Assembly: GCF_004193775.1 (NCBI RefSeq)
Contig: NC_041019.1
Coordinates: 49,823,928 to 49,887,927 of the forward strand
DNA length: 64,000 nucleotides
DNA from: Glycine soja
Taxonomy: Eukaryota; Streptophyta; Magnoliopsida; Fabales; Fabaceae
Reading direction: 5' to 3'
Below the pieces are notes generated by a model, which was not told the DNA's origin, did no database searches, and saw nothing but the letters and a program-made list of their open reading frames with translations. Below, in pieces: positions 50,103 through 60,995 of this stretch. How positions within the stretch are numbered: the stretch's first letter is position 1; each line of letters starts with the position of its first letter. The translations under genes were made by a program, and so were the position numbers.

Positions 50103-51061
50103 GATTAAGGAACAAAGAATTTTGCAGTAAATTAAAAAAAATAAAAATTCAGGACCTCACCACACTCTACTCACGTGTTTCTCTCTTTGATGGTAGTTCA
50201 CGCGTGTTTGATGCTCTCAATATAGGCTTTTGTGTGATGTTTTCACTCTTGCCTTTTACCACTCACTCCCTCTTAAGTTCCTGGATGGACCGAATTAGAC
50301 ACACAAGGTAATATAAAATAAAAGGAAAGACAATATAATTATCAGAGTAACAGATTTGATTTGGGATAACAACTTGGACTTGATTTGGATAGCAGATTGG
50401 ATTTGATTTGGATAACAGATTAGATTTGGATAACAAATCTGATTTGGATAAAATTTTTTGATTTGATTTGATTCGGATAATAGATCAGATTCGGATAACA
50501 AATTAGATTTAATTTGGATAACAGATATGATAACAAATAAGATAACAGATAGGATAACAGATAAGATAACAGATATGACAAGTAAACTTCAAATGCTCAT
50601 AACTTTTGCTACGGTTGTCTGTTTGAGGCCCACTATATATCAAAACGCTCAGAATTCAGAGGAGAATCTATATAAGGGGATTTGTTCCACGATTTTCTTT
50701 CAAAAAAACACCTCTAAATGCCTCAATTTCGTGTTCAAAGATCAAACACCCACTTTTTTTTTCAAAATTTTTGCAACTTTTTTTTTTGACACAAAGTGTG
50801 AAAGACACAAGAAACAAGAACAAGAACGTGACAAGAACAAGAACGAAACAAGATGTAAACAAGAACGCAAATAACAGAACACAAGACGCAAACAAGAACG
50901 AAACAAGATGTAAACAAAAATGCAAACAGAACACAAGACGCAAACAAGAACGAAACAAGACATAAACAAAAACCCAAATAACAGAACAAGGACAAAACAC
51001 GAACCTGGACAAATTACAAAGAAAATAATAGGATAGGATAGAACCTGTATCAAGAGCCGAA
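50103..51061 (-). other. Retroelement 5' leader with low-complexity repeats
   Basis: Between primer-binding site and open frame lie two repeat tracts: 'gataacaga'-type repeats (about 50310-50580) and 'aacaagaacgaaacaagatg'-type repeats (about 50805-51000). The long Cys/Phe/Leu/Val frames on the minus strand here are products of that repeat. Confidence 0.7.
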
Positions 51062-51073
51062 GCTCTGATACCA
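51062..51073 (-). other. Primer-binding site (initiator tRNA-Met)
   Basis: The minus strand reads TGGTATCAGAGC starting two bases after the LTR end, the standard plant retrotransposon priming site for tRNA-iMet. Confidence 0.9.
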
Positions 51074-51075
51074 AA

Positions 51076-51585
51076 TGATGTGAACCTGAGTAGGAGTGGA
51101 TCGTTTGATACAGGCTACGGAGGTTTGGATGACGCCACTTCCGGTGAAGGAAGATAAGTCAGGGTAGACGCCACAAGGATTACCTTGATAAGTCTGAGAT
51201 TGGTTCAACCAGGAACCCAGAGAGAAACTCTCACCCAATTTTATGAAAATGCCAAAAGTTTTTTTATTCAAAACAAAAACCAATACTTATAGTGTAGCTG
51301 AACAAAAAGATAAAAATAAACATGGGCCTTCTAAACAGTTTGGGCCAAAATTACAATAAAAATAAATTATAATTAAAAACATATTTAACTTGGGCCTTCA
51401 AATTAGTTTGGGCCTTTAGCAACAATTAATTGTCTTGATAGTGTCTCTGCCTCTGGGCCTTCATCCTTCTCCACTTGGGCCTTCATCCTTCTACACTCGG
51501 GGGCTTTGTCCTTTTCCACTTAGGCTTTCGTCCTTCTCCACTTGGGCCTTTAGCCTGTATTTGGCCAGTTTCATGATTCTCATCA
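51076..51585 (-). repeat. 5' LTR (510 bp)
   Basis: TGATG...CATCA. Carries one 36-bp unit where the 3' LTR has five. Followed by the CCAAT target duplication at 51586-51590. Confidence 0.92.
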
Positions 51586-51590
51586 CCAAT

Positions 51591-53189
51591 GCTCCCGTTC
51601 AAATTCAATTAACTGATTGTGAGTTATGAATTTCAAAAAGGGAAGAAGAAGAAGAGAAAAAAAAAACATTTGCGTAAACTGGTTTATTGATTCAAGTTGG
51701 ATTAATTTGATAAGATAGTTTTACTTCAAGTCAATGGTAAATAAACATTAATTATATTCTCTTCTGACTTTGAACGTTTTTCTCAGTCTAGAAGAGTTAA
51801 ATGCGTCATCCAGTTATGACTATAATAATATAGCTCAACTTATATAATCAATCTAAGAAACCACATGAACATCACGGGAGTCTAGTATGGTTAACTAAAT
51901 ATCAATATTTAATAATTGTATATTTTGCCGATAAAAAAATTAATTACATACTTTTTTTTTATTCTCTAGAATCAAGGAATTTGCAACACTTTTTCAAATA
52001 AATAAAAAATATTTTAGTCCCTAAAATTTTAAAAAATATATAATTTTAAAGAATTATAATTTTGGGGTATGATTTTTTTCTTTCTCTCTTCTGTTCAACG
52101 TTCTCTTAAGTTAACAAAATTATGTTCAGAAACTAAAGTTTAAAATATTTTAAAAATTTAAGGATGAAAACCAATTGTTTTTAAAGTCGGAGATTAAAAC
52201 CAAAAATAAAATATTTTTCAGGAAAAAAAAACTATTAAACCCAATATATAGTATACGTGATTTAAAGGATATGAAAAAAAAAGTAAACTAAATAAACAAG
52301 AATTGCCTCTTGCATGTCATTCAAGAGCTTTAAAAGTACCCTTTATGTAACATCAACATCAATTATATATGAAGTTAGAATAATAGTTATGCCAGCATAA
52401 AAAAAATAGTTATGCAAGAAAAAGCAAGTGGCACGGTTTCTTTGAAAGAAACACAACTCAACACAAGTCACCCACACAAAAGAAACAAATACTATAAAGG
52501 GGGAGACAACAAGAGATTGAAATGAACATATGAAAAAAAAGAAGAACAAAAGATATAAAAAAGACGATAGGAAGATTTGGGAAGTCAAATATGCATCCTT
52601 AACTATGAAATTCCAAAGGAGGGGTGCATCCTCGAATCATACTATTTGGCTGTATTATGAGTAGGGTTCACCATCATACTACATGGCTGCCATTATTGAG
52701 GCATTATTATATTTCTTTATATTGGATTTGGATTGAAATATAATCAACAAATGAAACTTATCAAGTATGCATGTTTGAATTAACTGATATAAATTATTTT
52801 AATATAATAATTTGAGTTAAGTTTTCGATAACAATAAGTAGTCTTAATTAGATTCAATGATTAAATATTAGAGAAAAAATAATTATATACTTTACACAGT
52901 CATCTCATTACAATTTTTTGTGTATGATAAATTTGTTTACACTTTTACAATAATTATAATAGTTCTACCGGTTTGTGATTAAAACTCTTATTATTATTTA
53001 AAAAAAGTTCAAGTTTTAAATGAGTAGTATGGTCAAATTTTTAGTTTAAATTTATTATCACTTATGTATAATAATTTTATCAAATTCGAATGAAATAATC
53101 GAATAATTATAAAATTAAATGAGTTTTTAGCTTATTTAAAAAAGTAATTAATTGAATTTTGTCTTAAATTTGTTGGCAACACCGGTAAC
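51591..53189. other. AT-rich spacer
   Basis: No gene or clear repeat recognised. 51990-52240 contains 'ttttagtccctaaaat' and the reverse-type 'aggatgaaaacca', so an old TIR element is possible. The minus-strand frame at 52343-52588 is Phe/Ser-rich and motif-free. Confidence 0.4.
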
Positions 53190-53787
53190 CGATGAAATTA
53201 AAATCTGATCGGGAGTATTGTGCTGGATGAGGATGCATGTAGTGATTTGGGATGCATCTTTGGATGGAAAATATTCTGCCTAAACTGCCTATGGCAGAGT
53301 AGTTTAGATGTTAATGGAAGTTGGTATGGTCTCTCCAAATACCAGAAAATATCATGTTTCTGAATGGATATAAGAGTCAACTGTACAGGAACCAATGGGG
53401 TAATCTTTGCTGTTGTTTGCGGGTATATTTGGAAGGCAAGAAACGTGGACATTTTTCAAGACATTGTGTGGAGCTGTGTAGTCGCTCAAATTCATGGACT
53501 TCTCCGAGTTATGAAGAATCTTAGAATCTTAAAATGTTAATTTAGATCTAACTTATTTTTAAAAGTTAATTCATTAAGTGAATAGTCCCTCATTCACTTA
53601 TTCTATTTTTACTTTATCTCTAGTCAATGTGATATTTGAACTTTTTCTAATATTATCCTCCTCCACATGCTTTGAAGTTAAACATAGATGGGAGTTCGTT
53701 TGGAAACACTAGAAGGTCTGATTTTGGTAGAGTAACCAGGGATTCAAATGCAAATTGGGTTATTGATTACTCAGGTTATTGTGGAAT
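53190..53787 (+). mobile_element. LINE (non-LTR retrotransposon) 3' remnant, left part
   Basis: Plus-strand frames show the C-terminal part of a plant LINE polyprotein. 'VIFAVVCGYIWKARNVDIFQ' (about 53400-53460) is the usual segment before RNase H. 'LKLNIDGSSFGNTRRSDFGR' (about 53675-53735) and the following 'RDSNANWVIDYSGYCG' are the start of the RNase H fold. The frame is interrupted between 53520 and 53670. At 53787 the RNase H reading frame is cut by the insertion 53788-57580 and resumes at 57581. Confidence 0.8.
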
Positions 53788-54442
53788 TGATGTGACATCC
53801 TTTACTTTGACATATATATATAAATAAATAAAATATATAAAAAATCAATAAATAAATTTACGTGGATAAAAGGTTCACAATTACTTCATTATTATTAATT
53901 AAAACTTATTAAAAATATATTCGACTCAAAATAAGGCCGTCAAAATTTACAAAAATATTTTGTTAAAACAGTGAGGTAAAATAAAATAGACTAACATCAT
54001 GCAATTAATATAAAAAATTATGCCCCAACGTCACATCCTATCAGAGCATTGTATTCCGACGTCCTTCAGCACAAGGTTCCTTAAAGCAATTCACCTAGTC
54101 ATCTGCTCCCCGAACATAAAGTTCAAGATCATCACAGAATCCAAACACAAATAACACACGGGGAGTGAATTATCACATTCCTAACTAATAGAGAGAAATA
54201 AGATGACATGTAGATATAAATATCATATAAACAAAATAAAACTTACTTAAACATAACTCACACATTTCACCCTTTTGTCGCCTAACATCACATCACAACA
54301 CAACACATTTCATTCATTTTCACAACATTCACGTACTCAAGGATCAAAACACAATATCATCAAGTCAATCAATATTGATCAATACACAAGCGTTATGCAA
54401 CATATACACTAAGACTCAACCCTATATGTAATGTGGTATCAT

Positions 54443-55536
54443 TGATCGAGACCATACCCAAATCAAATAAACATTAAAATACAGTATCTAGGAAGTGATC
54501 CTAGTTTGTCTCCCAACGAGCAATGGTCAACCAAACGTTCATAACAGATAGTAATAAAATAGTAACGAATTGGGGAGAGTTGTTTGTTTTTGTAAATTAA
54601 ACAGCAAGTAAATTTGAATTAGAAAATATCAGAATTAAAACATGTTGTTTCCCTTGATTCACAAGCAAGTCTCTTATCCTAGGTTACGAGAATTTATCCT
54701 TTATCAGTTCAACCACTTAATCCAACCCTAAATTAAATTACTAAGCGAAATTTAACATAAGGCATTCATTATGTGATTAAGCAACACATACACCAATTAA
54801 TCATGAATGAAACTGATCATTAAGCATGAACGTAAATTAAGCGCAGAGACCATTAATCAAGCACTAAGCATGCATGGATTAATAGCAACAAATACAGAGT
54901 AATTGGTGAAGAGGAAAAACTGATCAGAATTCAATAGTAATAATAAAACCTCAAAGAGAGTTGTGCTTGATCCTCAAGAGAAAACAACGCTGGAGACTTA
55001 GCCTTCCATTAATCAATAGAAAATGAAATTGTAGTAGAAAACGAAGAAAACTAGAATCATTCTCCAAAACGAAAAAGCTAAAACGAAAGAGAGAGAGGAG
55101 AGAGAGAGCTAAGACTAGAACCTTGGTGTTGTTATATAGTTCTCAGCCCCAAAGCTTACAAATTTGTTTTAAGTCCAAGCCCATAAATAAAATAAAATCG
55201 AGATAAGATAAGATAAGATAAGACAAAATCTAGATAAAATAATATCTAGATGAAATAAGATAAGATAAGATCTAGATAAAATAATATCTATATGAGATAA
55301 AATCTAGATAAGATAAGATTTGGTAGAATAAAATTGTCTGCTCTCTTCAAGTCCAAGCCCAATTCCGGATTCAAGCCCAATTACTTATAATTCTCCTGAA
55401 ATTAAATTAAAAACACAAAATTAATCCAATAGGCCCAAAAGATAAAATTGCATAATTAATTTGACAATTAAGGCTAATCAGTAATTAAAATGGTAACAAA
55501 AAGGGTTAAGAAATATGAGAAAATGATGACACATCA
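54443..55536 (-). mobile_element. Nested solo LTR, 1,094 bp
   Basis: Starts TGATCGAGACC and ends TGACACATCA (on the minus strand TGATGTGTCATC...GGTCTCGATCA), flanked by the perfect 5-bp repeat ATCAT (54438-54442 and 55537-55541). A minus-strand TATA-like 'ctatataac' (about 55131-55139) precedes a CT-rich leader, as in an LTR promoter. No internal coding region or second LTR is present, so it arose by LTR-LTR recombination after insertion into the surrounding element. 55198-55325 inside it is a 'gataagataagatctagata' tandem tract. Confidence 0.85.
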
Positions 55537-55861
55537 ATCATGTCAGTGAAAAACCATGTCGAGCGCCTAAGAGTACATGACAAGACAAATCACACACTAG
55601 CAAGTCAGGTCACTTTCACTAGGTAAGATCATAGGGAGACCAGTCAGGGTCATAGTGTTTTGCGAGAATGCTCCAACCATATGGGATCAACATAGACTTA
55701 AAGGAGCACTCAAACCGGGTGACCCCCAAGGCCTACACTCCGAAGAGTTCGTCAGGGTCTCTCCCTCCTGATTCAGGTCCAACCCAAAAAACATTTTAGC
55801 ACACAGACTATATCTATGAACTGTACAAAACACACGACTCCTCAATTGTTCTCAAATAGTT

Positions 55862-56070
55862 TATCTCGTCGCCCTTAAAGGGTCTTAGCATTAACTCGTC
55901 ACCCTGAAAGAGACTTAACATTAACTCGTCGCCCTTAAAGGGTCTTAGCATTAACTCATCGCCCTTAAAGGGACTTAGCATTAACTCGTCGCCCTTAAAG
56001 GAACTTAACATTAACTCGTCGCCCTTAAAGGGATTTAGCATTAACTCGTCATCTTTAAAGGGACTTATAG
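55862..56070. repeat. 30-bp tandem repeat, seven units
   Basis: Seven head-to-tail variants of a 30-bp unit (core 'aactcgtcgcccttaaaggg'), with one isolated unit near 56298. Lies in the non-coding body of the LTR-like insertion. Confidence 0.9.
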
Positions 56071-57326
56071 TCGTGTGATTGTACAATTCATAGTTCACAA
56101 CTCAATACACACAACATCTCAATCACATACATACACAATTTATCACATACACTCGATCTCGATCACAATAACACGTTATCACACCTCATGAATCATATAC
56201 ACTTTACCTATGAACTATGCAATACACACAACTACTCAATTATTTTCAAAATCATTTTAACTCGTCAAGTTCCCACAGTGGATCCCATCACAATACTCAT
56301 CGCCCTTAAAGAGTCTTACAGTTGTGTGATTGCACAGTTCATAGCTCACTACTCGATACACACATCTCATCTCAATACACATGTATTTCATCATTCATCA
56401 CATGTTCAATTTGTTACATACTCACAATTTGAATCACCATTTCACAATCTCAATATAACAATTTGTACAAAAAAGTTTATCAAAACTTGGGGAGTATAAC
56501 CCCTCAAATAATTTCACACAATTATATCAAAATTAATTAATCCAAACTATAGGTATAAAAAATGAAAACACCAATAACACTCAATTTTATCAATCAATTC
56601 GCATCATAACATCAATATTGTATTTATAATCATAAAGGAAAAAATTATAATTCAATAAACATCCCAAAATAAACTCAATTTAATTTTCTAAGGATTCCTA
56701 CACATGTTCATTCTAACCCCAATTGTGATAAACTCATCCCTTACCTCTAAGCGGGCTCACGTGTCTTCCAATAGCGATAGCAGCATCTCTAACAAGTTCC
56801 TGATATTCCTCAATTTTTTCCTCTGATTGCTCTGATAAAGTTCCCAAACGTCAGAGAGAAAGAGAAGGGATTGAAGCTTCCATTTGTACTGTCTTCATGC
56901 GATGCATCTTTCTCCATCCAAAGATATTATTTTGCATATCCCAACGCTGAAGTCGTTCGGAAATGAATTCCGAACCACATATCAAAATTTGACGACAATC
57001 CAAAGATTAACCAATCCGGGATCATAGTTTTACCGAGACAGTTTTGGGTTTCTGCGGGAAAATAAAAGGCTACGATGCGAAGGTCATTTCTCTCAGCTCA
57101 TACATGATTTCAAAATTTCCAATGGCGAGAATGCTCGGAATTGGTTTTCGAACCTAGTGCTTAAATTTCACGACGATCAAACGGTGAATGAGTTTGAAAT
57201 CGTCGTTTTTCTGAGACATGTTTGATCGTCTGTGGGAAAGAGAGGATTTTGGGAGGAAGAAAAACAAAAAACGAGATTGAGAGGCAGAGGAGGCTAAGGA
57301 GTCAAAAAACTGACCTAACATGTCGC

Positions 57327-57334
57327 TATTTATA
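57327..57334 (-). promoter_or_regulatory. TATA box of the LTR-like insertion
   Basis: The minus strand reads 'ggtataaatagcgacatg' followed by a pyrimidine-rich leader from about 57300 downward, the expected layout of an LTR promoter. Confidence 0.6.
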
Positions 57335-57580
57335 CCTAGGGTACTTACAACTTATTATTTACTCTATTTATTTATTTATTATTTTATAAAAACAAACTCT
57401 ATTTTATTTCTTATCAAATGAGAAAATCAAATATATATTCCTCGTACCATTATTTTATTATAACTATTTTTCTTTATTTATTTAATTATAAAACCTCACC
57501 GTTATTTAAAACTTTATTTATTTATTTATTTATTACTAAAAAACATTTTTTAATTTATTTATGAAAAATTAGATGTTACG

Positions 57581-58056
57581 GGAACTACAACAAATTTAGT
57601 TGCTGAACTTCATGCAATTTGGAAAGGTCTTCAGTTAATTAGCTCACAATAGGTTTCACTCACATAATTTGTGAATCAGATTCAACAGCAGCTTTGGGAA
57701 TGATAAAGAATGATTGTTGCACTACTCATCCTCAGGCGGTGCTGGTCCATAAAATCACAACTCTTTCAACGAGAATATGCATGTCATTTTTCAGCATCCA
57801 TAAAATCACAACTCTTTCAACGAGAATATGCATGTCATTTTTCAGCATATATTAAGAGAAGGCAATCAGAATAGCTTGCTAAGAAGGGTGCTACAAAGAC
57901 AATTGCTTTGGAGATATATGATATATCCCTTATGTCCTTCGGAACTGTCCACTCTTTTGTTTGCAGATTCCATAGGGACTGTCTTTCTAAGACAGTAGCT
58001 TTGTTCTTTTTCGTTTCTGTTGCTTAGCTTTTCTCATCTATCCAAAAAAAAAAGTT
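57581..58056 (+). mobile_element. LINE remnant, right part with poly-A end
   Basis: The RNase H frame resumes as 'GTTTNLVAELHAIWKGLQLI', then degenerates. A 51-bp segment (ccataaaatcacaactcttt...) is tandemly duplicated at about 57748-57849. The remnant ends in a run of A at 58046-58056, the expected 3' tail of a LINE. Confidence 0.75.
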
Positions 58057-58244
58057 AGCTTATTTGAATAATTGAGTCTGAAGTTTGAATTTATTTATTT
58101 AATTAAACAAATGAGTTTGATTGAATATTTAACCAATTAAGCTCAAATAATTTGTTTATTTACACCTCTTCTCATAAATCAAATTCTATATTATTAATTA
58201 AGCTAAAACAACTACACACTCCATATACACTCGATGATTAATAT

Positions 58245-58730
58245 TTTGCAATTTGTTTCCTACCTAGGATTATTTTTTAATTCCACATTTACTAGTATTT
58301 TATGATTTGTTTTCTTACTTAAGGTTATTTCTTAATTTGCATGTTGAGCCATTTACTTCCTTGTTTATTTAGGATTATTAGTATAAAGAGGCATATGGAA
58401 GTGTTTTGTAATTTGTTTCCTACCTAGGATTATTTTTTAATTCCACATTTACTAGTATTTTATGATTTGTTTTCTTACTTAAGGTTATTTCTTAATTTGC
58501 ATGTTGAGCCATTTACTTCCTTGTTTATTTAGGATTATTAGTATAAAGAGGCATATGGAAGTGTTTTGCAATTTGTTTCCTACCTAGCTAGGATTATTTT
58601 TTAATTCCACATTTACTAGTATTTTATGATTTGTTTTCTTACTTAAGGTTATTTCTTAATTTGCATGTTGAGCTATTTACTTCCTTGTTTATTTAGGATT
58701 ATTAGTATAAAGAGGCATATGGAAGTGTTC
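58245..58730. repeat. 160-bp tandem repeat, three near-identical units
   Basis: The unit beginning 'ttttgcaatttgtttcctac' recurs with the landmark 'atttgtttcc' at 58251, 58411 and 58571. Copies differ by single bases and by a 4-bp insertion (tagc) in the third, so amplification is recent. It has no coding frame. Confidence 0.92.
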
Positions 58731-60933
58731 GCAAAATTGAGAGGACAAAAGAAACGAGAGATGAAAGAAAATGTCGCGAGGGAGAAAGTTTCTTAAAGAT
58801 TGAAAAGAAGAAGAGGAATACGTAGGAGGAGAGCTCTTGCATCATTGTAATTAAGTACCAAGTATGAATGGGAGAAACCACTGTGCAAAATTAAAGGTGC
58901 TGAAAGGAATCTGGTTGAAGAAAAGTGTCAAAGTGAATGCAAAGACATTGTAAACAAGATTTACAGGAAAGAGATAGATCAACTTAGAGTTAATTTATGT
59001 TGGTGAGCAAAACAAAACTTAAGAGTTTATGTTTTCAATTACAACAAGAGGTATGATTCTTAAATCATCTTTGCATTCTATTTTCTGGTATAATAGTATA
59101 TCTTAGAATCATGTAATGACATTTATATATATACAATTTTATTAATTTGCTGAAAAAAAATATATTCTAAAGCACAAATATTGAACCAATATTATAATTA
59201 ATTTCTAATACAAATTTTGATCTCTTCTCTCCCTGTGTTGTGTATTTCACACCTACCCATTCAAAAGACTAAATATATTTTTCAACTATCTTACACTGCC
59301 ATTGATTTATCTTCTTAATTGTTTATCCATTTCAGATTAAAAGTAATTTTATATCATAATTTAAATTATTTATTATAATATAGTTTATACACTGAAAAAT
59401 ATTTTCGTGTTATAAATTTTAATTACATAAAAATATACATTTATTCCTAAACTAAAATATTATTTCAACTATAAATTATTTGCCACGACTGAACGGACAA
59501 TTCCTAATTTCCTATAAGTTTTGTTTTTCTTTTGGGCAGTTAAAGTTGAAATTCAAGAGGAGAGGACAATTGGAAAATTTTACAATGTAAAACAAATAAG
59601 TCACAAATTTAAAGAAGAACTTATGGTAAAATAGATTTTTTTGGTACAGAAAAAAATTAAGAAAATCAAAGAATTGATAACAAAATTTAGTGATGAAAAT
59701 TACTTTTTTGTCAATAATGTTAGAGTAACAAAAATTTTAGTGACGATTTTTAAAAAAATTAATATAAATTATTGTATTCTCTGTTTTAAAATTTTGTAGT
59801 AAATTATTATAAATTAAACTATAATTACATAATAACCCATAATTAGAACCAAATTCAACAACTTCAAATCATAACCATTAGTTTATTGTTCAAAAACAAA
59901 ACCCTCCCCATCATCTTTCCTAGTATAATTTCCACCGACTACTCTACAGTCCAGATAGTTCTTACAAACCAAAAACATTGGTGAATAAAATATTGGGATA
60001 TCCTTATCCTCTGATTTCATTAATCATGCATTGGTCAAAAAGGAAATCAAAGTCCCACTTTGTGGTCCTCTTCTGAGTACAATTTTTGTTGTTTTTATTT
60101 TGTCATCCCCACACCAGAACCTTCACTTTTGAAACACAAACATTAGTTTCTAATTTTCAATGTTAACCAATAATAACAATAATTTCCTAAAACAATAAAA
60201 GTCATATTCTATAGTAATAGACACGATGGAGATGTTACTCAAATTAAGCACTGCAATTCTGCATGTGAAATGAAATTGAGCTGCATGATGAGTGTACAAC
60301 ACACACCAAGCTTATTGATGAGTCTAATTTAATTGGTTGAATCCGTTTTCACATATTAAAAAAAACACAAACCAAGTTTCTTGGTTTTGTTTTCAACCTA
60401 TTCCAAATAGACCTTAGATTGAGGTACACATTAATGGACATTATTGTTGAACTTATATGGAGGATGATGCAACTTAATTGTCTTTTTTCATTTTCTTTTT
60501 CATTCAAGAAAATTACCATTGTTATTCATAGTCCAGCAGATAGGGGATGGATATAAGTATCAAAATTCACATGTACTAAACCTCATAATGCCGAGAGAAA
60601 CTGTTATATGGTATAAGATTCTTATGTTTTAATATCATAGGAATATATCTCTGTTGGTTAAACAGAATTATTATAAATCGTTGGTACGGACAAAAAATTC
60701 TTTTGTTTTATTTAAATTTTACGAGACATATATAAGTTTTTCTTTTTGTGTTTCTAAATAAATTGATCACTATAATATATCCTGTCAAAAAAAAAATCTC
60801 TATAATATATCACATGAAAAATGGTCAAGACCATAGTAGTAAACAACGTAATAATTTCTTGCGGTCAAATTATATGTAGCACAGTTAAAACACAACCTTG
60901 GACTGAGGAGCACAATAGTCAAGATACTCTGTG
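58731..60933. other. Alpha-galactosidase upstream region
   Basis: 58731-59050 is purine-rich, GC-richer sequence (aagaaacgagagatgaaaga) that looks like transcribed leader or repeat DNA, but I recognise no family. The remainder is AT-rich; no gene is supported. Confidence 0.4.
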
Positions 60934-60941
60934 TATAAATA
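60934..60941 (+). promoter_or_regulatory. TATA box of the alpha-galactosidase gene
   Basis: TATAAATA lies 55-62 bp upstream of the ATG at 60996, predicting a transcription start near 60966 and a leader of about 30 nt. Confidence 0.75.
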
Positions 60942-60995
60942 GATAAGGGATCTTGTCTTTCTCACAGCAAGTGAAGAGGTGGTGAAGTGAACACA

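Larger units (their letters stand above)
48765..51585 (-). mobile_element. Internally deleted Ty3/gypsy-type LTR retrotransposon
   Basis: A complete but shortened element of 2,821 bp in minus orientation, flanked by the 5-bp target duplication CCAAT (48760-48764 and 51586-51590). Both LTRs start TGATG and end CATCA. Next to the 5' LTR (high coordinates), after two bases, is the primer-binding site TGGTATCAGAGC (51073-51062), complementary to initiator tRNA-Met. Next to the 3' LTR the minus strand reads the purine tract 'aaggagggaa' (49420-49429). The interior has one open frame (49317-50102) and a long low-complexity leader. Protease, most of reverse transcriptase, RNase H and most of integrase are missing, so movement would need proteins from a relative. 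LTR similarity suggests a fairly young insertion. Confidence 0.92.
53788..57580 (-). mobile_element. LTR-like insertion (probable solo LTR) splitting the LINE
   Basis: A 3.79-kb insertion starts TGATGTGACATCC and ends GATGTTACG, inverted-type termini as in an LTR (TG...CA with one changed base). It is flanked by near-identical 5-bp repeats GGAAT (53783-53787) and GGAAC (57581-57585). Removing it and one repeat restores the LINE RNase H frame exactly, which fixes the boundaries to within a few bases. On the minus strand a TATAAATA box (57334-57327), about 250 bp from the right end, precedes a CT-rich leader, as in an LTR promoter. No polyprotein is present. It contains a nested solo LTR (54443-55536); without that it is about 2.69 kb. 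It could alternatively be a non-coding internally deleted element. Confidence 0.75.

Noticed and set aside
50668..51074. Several overlapping Cys/Phe/Leu/Val-rich minus-strand frames that look membrane-like
   Set aside because: All three frames are open because of the 'aacaagaacgaaacaag' low-complexity leader; no gene-like features.
55862..56070. CRISPR-like regular 30-bp repeats
   Set aside because: Units are directly head to tail with no spacers, inside a plant LTR-like element; an ordinary minisatellite.
60987..60995. GTG start three codons before the alpha-galactosidase ATG
   Set aside because: The ATG at 60996 follows at once and begins a good signal peptide.
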